Assembly (NCBI GenBank): GCA_020845495.1
Contig: JADLFM010000216.1
Coordinates: 62,001 to 126,000, forward strand
DNA length: 64,000 bases
Source: Chloroflexota bacterium
Lineage (GTDB): Bacteria > Chloroflexota > UBA6077 > JACCZL01
Reading direction: 5' to 3'
Below are positions 19,513-27,741 of the stretch, one piece after another (position 1 is the stretch's first letter; every line of letters begins with the position of its first letter). The translations under genes and the position numbers were made by a program. The notes beneath the pieces were generated by a model. It did not search any database. It saw only the letters and a program-made list of their open reading frames with translations, and was not told the DNA's origin.

Positions 19513-20853
19513 ATGGCCATGACCGTGGCATCAGACGAGCGAACGGGCTGGCTGGGTACGCCCCGCGCTGATACGGTGCTGTCCACTGGGACGGCGTCCC
19601 GCATCGTCGAGCGAGCGGGCGCTAGCCTCGGCATCAGTGTGAGCGTCACTCGCACGTCAGGCCGGGTCCTTGCCAGCACCCGGCCCGATCTCGTGGGTGA
19701 CCGGCTGCCGCTCGCCGTCGAGTGCCTGGCGCGGAGCCATACCGCCGACATCACAGAAGGCGAAGCCGACGTGAGTCAGCCGCTCGTCTACGACGGCGTC
19801 GTCGTCGGCGCTATCGTCCTGCATGGCGAGCCGGGTCATGCACGGGGCATCATCCGGGTAGTCGGGGCGCTGGCCGAACTGCTGATCCATCAGGTCACCG
19901 TGGTCGATCGGCTCGCGCAGCGCGACCGGCTTCGCGATGCCTTCCTCTCGGACCTGCTGCTCGGACGCTTGCCGGCTGACGATCTGGAAGGCATGCCGCG
20001 CGAGGCGGCGGTCCTCGGCATCGACCTTCGCATCCCACGCCTTGCCGTGGCAGTTGGCATCGATGCACTCGTTACCCGGACGTCTCGAGCCGACGCACGT
20101 GAGGCCGTGTTGCCCGCCCTTGCGCGGACCCGCCAACTCGAACGAACCCGGGAAGATGTCGTACGCCGCGCGCTCCTGACCTCGGCCTGCCGGCCCGACG
20201 ACGTGTGCGGGTTCGTCGACGAAGGCTGGTTCGCGCTCCTCGTCACGGTCGAGCCGGCGACGCTCGAGGTCGAGCGGGTGCGGCTCAGCCAGCGGCTCCG
20301 TCTGTTCGTCGAAGATCTCGTTCAGGCTGGTGGTGTCGACGTCTGGGCCGGCATCGGGCCGTACTATCCTGGCTGGTCCGCCCTGGCACGGTCGTTCGCC
20401 GATGCCCGCTTCGCCGCCGGGACGGGCTGTGAGCTGTACGGCCCGAATCGCGCTCACACGATCGACGAGTTGGGGCTCGCGACGCTCCTTGGAGACACCA
20501 GCCACGCCACGAAGAGCGATCTTGCCGAGCGCAGGCTCCAGCCGCTGGTGGTCGAACCGGACTTGATCGCGACGCTCGAAGCATACTTTCAGCACGACCT
20601 CTCACCGCTGGCGACCGCCCGCGCGCTGGCTATCCATCGGCACACCCTGACCTACCGCCTCGACAAGATCCGACGGCTGGTGGGGCTGGACCCCCGCCGC
20701 TTCGAGGACGCCGCGCTACTCCATGCCGCACTGCTCGTCCGTCGGCTCGAGACTGGCACGCCACGTGCAGCCAGGTGCGCGCCGGACCCGATTAGCCAGA
20801 TGGCCAAGAAGCGCAGCGCGATCAGCCATCGCGCTCGGGCACGCGGCCAGTGA
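19513..20853 (+). CDS. CdaR/PucR-family transcriptional regulator
   Basis: A 446-aa regulator. The N-terminal third resembles the sugar-diacid recognition domain (TASRIVERAGASLGISVSVT, then a ligand-pocket-like TSGRVLASTRPDLVGDRLPL), a GGDEF-like middle follows, and the C-terminus is the PucR-type helix-turn-helix: FQHDLSPLATARALAIHRHT and LTYRLDKIRRLVGLDPRRFE. The ATG at 19513 is the likeliest start because the conserved domain begins shortly after; in-frame ATGs at 19375 and 19405 are possible. It is divergent from the encapsulin pair and parallel to the formate dehydrogenase operon, so it may regulate either. The effector is unknown. Confidence 0.85.
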   Translation: MAMTVASDERTGWLGTPRADTVLSTGTASRIVERAGASLGISVSVTRTSGRVLASTRPDLVGDRLPLAVECLARSHTADITEGEADVSQPLVYDGVVVGAIVLHGEPGHARGIIRVVGALAELLIHQVTVVDRLAQRDRLRDAFLSDLLLGRLPADDLEGMPREAAVLGIDLRIPRLAVAVGIDALVTRTSRADAREAVLPALARTRQLERTREDVVRRALLTSACRPDDVCGFVDEGWFALLVTVEPATLEVERVRLSQRLRLFVEDLVQAGGVDVWAGIGPYYPGWSALARSFADARFAAGTGCELYGPNRAHTIDELGLATLLGDTSHATKSDLAERRLQPLVVEPDLIATLEAYFQHDLSPLATARALAIHRHTLTYRLDKIRRLVGLDPRRFEDAALLHAALLVRRLETGTPRAARCAPDPISQMAKKRSAISHRARARGQ

Positions 20854-20889
20854 CCCAGGCAGGGCCGGCTGCGATGCTGATAGAGCGAC

Positions 20890-21330
20890 GTGAACGACCA
20901 TGGATCAGAGCGCCCTCAGCGCGGCGGCACGCTCATCCACGCCGAGATGTGGATGCAGCCCCACGGGGACGACACGACATCGAGGCGAACGTCTAAGCGT
21001 CCATCAGAGCACGCAGCCGCCGGGGCACGCGCCCTTCGGACGACGGTATCGGAGCAGACCCAGACCGGCAGGGGCCGAGACAAGGCAGGGCCGAAAGTGA
21101 TAGGAGCAGTGCGCCAACAAGCTGTCGGCAGGATCACCATCGTGCAGGAGCAGCGCTTCCGCATCACCGAGGAAGATGGCCGGAGCCTGCTGTTCATCCT
21201 CGCTCACGGAGCGGACGTCGACGGCGACGACCTCTGCCGTTTCCGCGACGAGGACACCCGCGTGAGAGTGGAGTTCGACGGCGAGCCCGGCCTTGCCTCG
21301 GCCGTGGCATACGCCGTGACTCCGGTCTGA
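20890..21330 (+). CDS. Hypothetical protein preceding formate dehydrogenase
   Basis: A 146-aa reading frame starting with GTG; only the last 75 residues look like a folded domain (GRITIVQEQRFRITEEDGRS, LLFILAHGADVDGDDLCRF, then VRVEFDGEPGLASAVAYAV). The acidic, beta-rich pattern suggests a small regulatory or binding domain. The first 70 residues are low-complexity, so the true start may be internal, for example near 21100. It sits 126 bp before the formate dehydrogenase gene on the same strand and may be cotranscribed. Confidence 0.55.
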   Translation: MNDHGSERPQRGGTLIHAEMWMQPHGDDTTSRRTSKRPSEHAAAGARALRTTVSEQTQTGRGRDKAGPKVIGAVRQQAVGRITIVQEQRFRITEEDGRSLLFILAHGADVDGDDLCRFRDEDTRVRVEFDGEPGLASAVAYAVTPV

Positions 21331-21456
21331 CGCGCGGAGCTCACGCGTGCTCCTCGGCGACGAGCGCCGGGGCGGTCGCACACGCGGTGCGAGGCCAGAG
21401 CAGCGAGCCAGGATTGGGATCCGGCTGAGCCAACATCACCTCGAGGGAGCCGAGCG

Positions 21457-24400
21457 ATGGCAAATGGGAAAACGAACCTACGCGATCACGTCGTCGGCGC
21501 CCTGCGCGACTGGTCGATTCCGCGCCAGTTGATGGGTGCGGATGCGACGAGCGCGGCGGCCGAGTCGGCCGGCTCACGGCGCACCCGGCCACGGCTCGAA
21601 GAGGCCGATCGGGTCGGGACGAGCATCTGCCCCTACTGCGCGGTGGGCTGCGCCCAACTCATCTACGCCAAGGGCAACGACATCATCCACATCGAGGGCG
21701 ATCCGCGCAGCCCGATCAACCAGGGGACGCTCTGCCCCAAGGGGGCGGCCACACTCGGCTGGATGACCAGCCCGAAGCGGCTCCTGAAGGTCAAGTACCG
21801 CGCGCCGTACTCGGACCACTGGGAGGAGCGCCCGCTCGACTGGGCGATGGAGCGAATCGCCCAGCGCGTCAAGCAGGCCCGCGACGAGACGTTCGTGCGC
21901 CAGTTGCCGGACGGCACGATCGTCAATCACACCCTGGGGCTGGCCGAGCTCGGCGGGGCCACCCTCGACAACGAAGAGAACTACCTGCTCAAGAAGTTGC
22001 TCTGCGGCGGCCTCGGGATGGCCTGGATCGAGAACCAGGCCCGTATATGACACAGCTCCTCGGTGCCCAGTCTGGGCGCCTCTTTCGGACGCGGAGCTGC
22101 GACGACGGCGCAATGGGACCTCCAGAACGCCGACTCCGTCATCATGATGGGCTCGAACATGGCGGAAGCCCACCCGGTCGCCTTCCGCTTCGTCCTCGAA
22201 GCCAAGGCGCGTGGCGCCACCATCATCCACGCTGACCCTCGCTTCACCCGCACCTCGGCTATGGCCGACATCTACGCTCCCGTCCGGGCTGGCTCGGACA
22301 TCGCCTTCCTGGGCGGCCTGATCAACTACATCCTCGAACATGACCTCTGGTTCAAGGAGTACGTCCTCAACTACACCAACATTGCCACGATCGTCGAGGA
22401 CGACTTCAAGGACACCAGCGAGCTCGACGGGCTGTTCTCCGGCTGGGAGACCGACCACCAGGACTACGCTGCCGACACCTGGCAGTATCGCGGCATGGAC
22501 ATCGTGTCCAGCCTCGCCGAGCACTACGTCCACGAGAGCAGCAGCCCCGAAGACCGGGCGCGCAAGCAGCAGAAGGTGACCCAGGAGTCGCCGCCGACCG
22601 ACCCGACGCTCCAGAACCCGATGTGCGTCTACCAGATCCTGCGCCGCCACTACGCGGCCTACACGCCAGAGATGGTGGAGCGGGTGACTGGCTGCCCACG
22701 CGAGACGTTCCTGAAGGTCGCCGAAGCGCTTACCCGGAACTCCGGCCCCGACCGGACGGGCGCCTGGTGCTACGCGGTTGGCTGGACCCACCACACCACG
22801 GGCGTCCAGATGATTCGGGGGGCATCGATCATCCAGACGCTCCTCGGCAACATGGGCCGGCCGGGCGGCGGCATCATGGCCCTGCGCGGCCATTGCAGCA
22901 TCCAGGGCAGCACTGACATCCCGACGCTCTACAACCTGCTACCGGGCTACCTGGCCCAGCCGAGCGTAACCAAGCCGCACGCCACGCTCGACGACTACCT
23001 GAAGGCCGAAACGCCGCCCACCGGCTGGTGGCACAACTACCCCAAGTACATGGTCAGCCTGCTGCGCGCCTGGTACGGCGACGCGGCCACCAAAGACAAC
23101 GAGTGGGGCTACCAGTACGTGCCGAAGATCATGGGCGACCAGTCCCAAATGCCGATGATGCTGGCGATCCGCGACGGCACCATCCGAGGGCTCATGCTGA
23201 TCGGGCAGAACCCGCTGGTTGGCGGCCACAACACCGACATGATCCGCAACGGGCTGGCCAACCTCGAGTGGATGGCGGTCCGGGAGACCTTCGAGAACGA
23301 GACGGCCAGCTTCTGGGAGCATAGAGCAGGCGAGGACGGCCTGGAGCCCGAGCAGATCAAGACCGAGATCTTCATGCTCCCGGCCTCGCTCGCGGGCGAG
23401 AAGGAGGGCTCGTTCACGAACACCCAGCGGCTCCTTCAGTGGCACGACAAGGTGGTCGAGCCGCCGGGCGACTGCCGTTCCGAGCTGTGGTTCGCCTATC
23501 ACCTTGGCCGCCGTCTCAAAGAGCTGTACGCCAGCAGCACCGACCCTCGCGACGAACCGATCCAGAAGCTCGCCTGGGACTACCCGACCAGCGGCCCGTT
23601 CCACGATCCGTCGGCTGAGGCGGTCTTGAAGGAGATCAACGGCTACACCTGGCCGGGCCGACAGCAGGTCGGCAACTTCACCGACCTGAAGGACGACGGG
23701 TCGACGGCCTGTGGCGTCTGGATCTACACCGGCGTCTTCCCCGAGGCCGACGTCAACCGCGCCCGCTCGCGCCGCGCGGACGGGCCGGGCGGCCCCGGTT
23801 CCCACCTGGACTGGGGCTTCGCATGGCCTAGCAACCGGCGCATCATGTACAACCGCGCCTCCGCCGCGCCGGACGGCACGCCCTGGTCCGAGCGGAAGCG
23901 GTACATCTGGTGGGATGCCGAGCAGAAGAAGTGGACGGGCTACGACAGTCCGGACTTCGTGCTCACCAAGCCGCCGGACATGACGCCCGACTGGTCCAAG
24001 GCGCCGCTCGAAGGCATGGATGCACTCGACGGGAAGTCGCCGTTCATCATGATGCCGGACGGAAAGTCCTGGCTGTTTGCGCCCTCCGGCCTCAAGGATG
24101 GTCCCCTGCCGACCCACTACGAGCCGGTCGAGTCGCCGGTCAAGAACGCTCTCTACGGCCAGCAAGATAACCCGGCCGCTAAGAAGTGGGAGCGGGCCGA
24201 CAACCTGTACCACGCGGTCGGCGACCCCCGCTATCCGTACGTCATCACGACCTATCGGCTGACCGAGCACCACTCCGGCGCCATCCCGACTCGGATGACT
24301 CCGTCGACGGCCGAGCTTCAGCCGGAGGGGTTCGCCGAGATCCCACCGGAACTGGCTCGCGAGAAGGGTATCGAGAACCTCGACTGGGTGGTGCTCTCGA

Positions 24401-24639
24401 CCGCACGCGGCGAGGTCCAGACGCGCGCCCTCGTCACCGAGCGGCTGCGCCCCTTCGAGATCGACGGACGGCGGGTCTACCAGATCGGTATGCCCTGGCA
24501 CTTCGGCTGGGAGGGCTACGCGACCGGCGACGTCGCGAACAAGCTCACGGCAATCGTTGGCGACCCGAACACGACGATCCACGAGGGCAAGGCGTTCACC
24601 TGCGACCTCCGCAAGGGGCGCCTGGAAGGGAGGTCGTAG
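21457..24639 (+). CDS. fdhA: Formate dehydrogenase catalytic subunit, selenocysteine-containing
   Basis: Molybdenum/tungsten-bis-pterin formate dehydrogenase, 1060 aa when the in-frame TGA at 22048-22050 is read as selenocysteine (residue 198). The context ENQARI-Sec-HSSSVPSLGASFGRG matches the active site of E. coli FdnG/FdhF. The [4Fe-4S] motif is CPYCAVGCAQL with a later Cys in TLCPKG (Cys58, 61, 65, 93). Further signatures are MMGSNMAEAHPVAFRF and GNMGRPGGGIMALRGHCSIQG. A hairpin right after TGA fits a bacterial SECIS. The N-terminus lacks an obvious twin-arginine signal. Shine-Dalgarno GAGGGAG precedes the ATG. The following genes encode its partners. Confidence 0.95.
22048..22080 (+). 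promoter_or_regulatory. Selenocysteine codon and SECIS-like hairpin
   Basis: TGA at 22048-22050, then 11 bases later a stem GGTGCCC (22062-22068) pairing with GGGCGCC (22074-22080), including one G-U pair, and a five-base loop AGTCT. The stem distance from TGA and the GU in the loop match the E. coli fdhF element, which has an AGGUCU loop. SelB-type elongation factor recognition is inferred. Confidence 0.9.
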
Positions 24640-24643
24640 GAAC

Positions 24644-25585
24644 ATGGCCGTGGTCTATCCGGCGCCTGTCCCCAGCCGAGCGCTCGACTACCCGAATTCG
24701 ATCCTGCCCGGCCCGATCCCGCACGAGTCCGAGCTCACCGCCAACGTGCGCATCGAGCCAGGCCGAGCCTACGGCTTCTTCACCGACACGACCCTCTGTA
24801 TCGGCTGCAAGGCGTGCGAGGTCGCCTGTAAGGAGTGGAATCAGCTTCCAGCCGACGATATCGGAATGACCGGCCAGAGCTACGACAACACCGGCGCCCT
24901 GTCCGCGACGACCTGGCGGCACGTCGCCTTCATCGAGCAGATCAGCCCGGGCGGCCAGCGCGTCACCGAGATGCAGCCGTTCCAGAGCAACTGGCTGATG
25001 ATGAGCGACGTCTGCAAGCACTGCGAGCGGGCGGCATGCCTCGAAGCCTGCCCGACCGGCGCGCTCTTCAAGACTGAGTTCGAGACCATCGTGGTGCAGC
25101 AGGACATCTGCAACGGCTGCGGCTACTGCGTGCCAGCCTGTCCTTTCGGCGTGATCGAGGTGGACAAGCGGGGGGACGGTAAGGCCCATAAGTGCACGCT
25201 CTGCTACGACCGGCTCAAGGGCGGCCTCGAACCGGCCTGCGCGAAAGCCTGCCCCACGAACTCGATCCAGTTCGGGGAGCTTGTGGAGCTTCAGCAGCAC
25301 GCCGCGCGGCGGGTCGACGATCTCCATCAGCGGGGTGTCGAGACTGCCTACTTGTACGGTGCGCCGGCCCCCAACGGGGGTACGCCGGCACCTGGCACGA
25401 CCGGCGGTATCGGCGCGCTGCACGCATTCTTCCTCCTGACCGAGCGGCCCGAGGTCTACAACCTGCCCTCCGCACCGAGTCTCCCTGCCACGCGCCTACG
25501 TGGGAGCCTGCTGCGCGGGCTTGCGGCCGTCGCCGGAATCGCGGCAGCCGCTGCTGTCACCTATCTTGTGGGCGGGTCAGACTGA
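24644..25585 (+). CDS. fdhB: Formate dehydrogenase iron-sulfur subunit
   Basis: Electron-transfer subunit of the FdnH type, 313 aa, starting four bases after fdhA. Four [4Fe-4S] motifs are present in order: CIGCKACEVACKEW, CKHCERAACLEACP, CNGCGYCVPACP, and CTLCYDRLKGGLEPACAKAC. The last 30 residues include a hydrophobic segment (LLRGLAAVAGIAAAAAVTYL) that anchors the protein to the membrane. It relays electrons from fdhA to the membrane subunits that follow. Confidence 0.95.
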   Translation: MAVVYPAPVPSRALDYPNSILPGPIPHESELTANVRIEPGRAYGFFTDTTLCIGCKACEVACKEWNQLPADDIGMTGQSYDNTGALSATTWRHVAFIEQISPGGQRVTEMQPFQSNWLMMSDVCKHCERAACLEACPTGALFKTEFETIVVQQDICNGCGYCVPACPFGVIEVDKRGDGKAHKCTLCYDRLKGGLEPACAKACPTNSIQFGELVELQQHAARRVDDLHQRGVETAYLYGAPAPNGGTPAPGTTGGIGALHAFFLLTERPEVYNLPSAPSLPATRLRGSLLRGLAAVAGIAAAAAVTYLVGGSD

Positions 25586-25598
25586 AGGAGGCGCCAGG

Positions 25599-26741
25599 AT
25601 GCACGAGTACCGCGAACGCGGCCCCTATGGCCGCAGCTCCAACCGTCAGTCCGAGCGCCGCGCCGAGGAGGCCGCTCGCCAGGGTACGCCCCTGGAAGGC
25701 CGTACCAACGGCCGCCACAACGGCGCCCATCGCACGGACGGCTACGATGGCCCCACCTACTACAACCGCCCGGTTGTCAAGGAGAGCGTCTACGGCTGGC
25801 TCGTCGCCACCTACCTCTGGACCGGCGGCATCGCCGGAGCGGCCCAGGTGCTCGCCACCATCGCCGATCTGGCCGGCGGCAAGCATGACCGCGCTACCGT
25901 CCGAGCCGGCCGCTATACCGCGCTCACCGGTGCGATGCTCGGTCCGATTTTCCTGATTGCGGATCTCCATACGCCGTCCCGCTGGTACAACATGCTCCGC
26001 ATCTTCCGCCCGACGTCACCGATGTCGATTGGGTCGTGGACGCTGTTCACGTTCGGGATGCTGAGCGGCCTCACGGCAGTCGGCCAGGCCGCCGACGACG
26101 TGCTCGGCGCGACGGCGGGGCGGCGGCTGGCTCGCTGCTTCGGGATCCCGGCCTCTGTTGCCGGTGCACTCATGACCATCTACACCGGGACGCTGCTCGG
26201 CGGTACGAGCACTCCTCTCTGGGGTACCGCGTCCCGATCGCTGTCCGCGCTCTTTGGCGCGACCTCCTTCTCGACGGGGACGGCCGCGCTGATGCTGGTG
26301 CTACGCGCGTGCGGCGCACCGGCGGGGGCGGTGCGCCGGCTTCGTTGGATAGGTATGGCGTCGGGCGTCGCTCAGATCGTGCTATCCCTGGTCGTCGAGC
26401 GCGACTGGCGGCGACGGGGGATCAGCGGTCCAGTCGACGAGATGCCGCTTGGCATCGTCTACCGCGGCGGCGCGATGGGCGGCGGGATGCTGGTGCCGTT
26501 GGCGCTGAACGCTGCCGAAACCGCGCTCGGGGGGCGGCCAGGTCTGCTTGCCACGTTCGCCTCGTTAGGGGCGCTCGGGGGCGGGTTCGCCGAGCGCGTC
26601 ACGCTCGTCTTCGGCGGCAATCGCTCGGCGCGGCGTCCGACCGACTACCTCCGGGTCACCCAGCCCGACGGGGCGGCAGGGCCGGCGCATGAGTACGGTG
26701 TAGCGGGCACGAGCACACCGGCAGCGGAGGCAACGCGATGA
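25599..26741 (+). CDS. NrfD/PsrC-type polytopic membrane anchor
   Basis: A 380-aa quinone-interacting membrane subunit of the NrfD family with about eight predicted helices after an Arg/Asn-rich hydrophilic N-terminus of about 60 residues. The motif NRPVVKESVYGWLVATYLWT followed by GGIAGA, and LHTPSRWYNMLRIFRPTSPM, are typical of NrfD-like subunits of molybdopterin enzymes. GAAGGAG lies eight bases before the ATG. It is 13 bp after the iron-sulfur subunit and overlaps the next gene by four bases, so this formate dehydrogenase has an NrfD-type anchor. Confidence 0.9.
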   Translation: MHEYRERGPYGRSSNRQSERRAEEAARQGTPLEGRTNGRHNGAHRTDGYDGPTYYNRPVVKESVYGWLVATYLWTGGIAGAAQVLATIADLAGGKHDRATVRAGRYTALTGAMLGPIFLIADLHTPSRWYNMLRIFRPTSPMSIGSWTLFTFGMLSGLTAVGQAADDVLGATAGRRLARCFGIPASVAGALMTIYTGTLLGGTSTPLWGTASRSLSALFGATSFSTGTAALMLVLRACGAPAGAVRRLRWIGMASGVAQIVLSLVVERDWRRRGISGPVDEMPLGIVYRGGAMGGGMLVPLALNAAETALGGRPGLLATFASLGALGGGFAERVTLVFGGNRSARRPTDYLRVTQPDGAAGPAHEYGVAGTSTPAAEATR

Positions 26742-27124
26742 ACGGACGCGAGTCACGGCTCCCACCGATCGCGCCAGCCAGCGCCTCGGTGGAGGATCTG
26801 TGCATGGTGGCCATCACCGCGCTCGACCGGGCACTAGACCGTCCATCCACAGAAGTAGACAGTCAAGCCGACGTGGCCGAGCGAGCCGTCGCTCGACTGC
26901 GCGACACCCTGATCGAGACGCTGCGCGCTCAGCAGACGGGTTCGCAGCCAGCCGGCTCCTCGGCGCCCGGAGACGCCGCGAAGACTCGGAGCGCCCTCGA
27001 CCAGGTCAACGTGGCGCTGAGCCTCATCGTCGGCGTCGTGTATCCGAGCGGCGGGCCACAGCGCCAACTGCTCGAACAGGCCCGCGATAGCCTGCGAAGC
27101 ACGCTGTCGGCTGGCCTGAGGTAA
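26738..27124 (+). CDS. Hypothetical protein in formate dehydrogenase operon
   Basis: A 128-aa, mostly helical, soluble protein of unknown function. Its ATG overlaps the previous stop (ATGA). It contains SVEDLCMVAITALDRALDRP, ERAVARLRDTLIETLRAQQT, and LDQVNVALSLIVGVVYPSGG. It has no Cys motif beyond a single Cys and no signal peptide. The tight coupling to the anchor gene suggests a role in assembly or stability of the enzyme, which is only an inference. Confidence 0.7.
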   Translation: MNGRESRLPPIAPASASVEDLCMVAITALDRALDRPSTEVDSQADVAERAVARLRDTLIETLRAQQTGSQPAGSSAPGDAAKTRSALDQVNVALSLIVGVVYPSGGPQRQLLEQARDSLRSTLSAGLR

Positions 27125-27128
27125 CCAG

Positions 27129-27686
27129 ATGGTCAAAGATGGCGCGCCAGACGCGCTGGGAATCACCTTCGTTGAAGTTCGCCACGCCGGCGAGATGCTG
27201 CGACACGGCATCTTCGCCGGCCTGGTGGCGGGCGCCGTCCTGATGGGCGAAGAGGTGGTCGCGACGGTCCTGCTCGGCGGCGCTCCCAGCGAGCCGTTCC
27301 GCCTGATTACCTCCGCGTTCTACGGCCTGCAAACGCTCGAGCCCACCTTCCCACTCTGGATGGCCCTCGTGATCGGGCTGGCCGTCCATTTCGCGCTCGC
27401 GGTCGCATTCGGGGTGTTCTTCATCTGGATCGTCGCGTTCTTCTACCAACTCAGCGCGCGGTTCCCGTTGCTGCTCCTCTACGGGGTGCTCTTCGGGCTG
27501 GCGCTCTGGGAATTGAACGTCCTGACCATCCTCCTCCTCATCCTGCCGGATCTCGCACCGCGGTTCGGACTGGCAGATCAGGTCTGGAACGGCATCGTCG
27601 CCTACGGTCTCGCGTACGGTCTCGTGCTCGGCGCGTACATCGCGGTCGTTCGACCGGGCGTCGTGGGCGATTGGAGGCACCGCTAG
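27129..27686 (+). CDS. Hypothetical four-helix membrane protein
   Basis: A 185-aa protein starting five bases after the previous gene. Hydrophobic segments lie near residues 27-48, 76-105, 112-135 and 150-172. No cofactor motif is evident. It sits between the anchor and the cytochrome-molybdopterin fusion gene, with 55 bp to the latter. Function unknown; membership in the formate dehydrogenase operon is likely from spacing. Confidence 0.7.
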   Translation: MVKDGAPDALGITFVEVRHAGEMLRHGIFAGLVAGAVLMGEEVVATVLLGGAPSEPFRLITSAFYGLQTLEPTFPLWMALVIGLAVHFALAVAFGVFFIWIVAFFYQLSARFPLLLLYGVLFGLALWELNVLTILLLILPDLAPRFGLADQVWNGIVAYGLAYGLVLGAYIAVVRPGVVGDWRHR

Positions 27687-27741
27687 CTAACACTGGCTAA
27701 CACCAGGGCTTCGCTCACACCAGGACACTGATGGAGACTCC

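Noticed and set aside
22048..22063. TGA in the formate dehydrogenase gene as a frameshift, stop or start of a second gene at GTG 22063
   Set aside because: The frame is unchanged on both sides, the position equals the known selenocysteine site, and a SECIS-like hairpin follows.
21574..24645. Long minus-strand frames opposite the formate dehydrogenase genes
   Set aside because: They are typical high-G+C shadows with Arg/Val/Gly-rich composition and no domains; the plus strand carries clear motifs.
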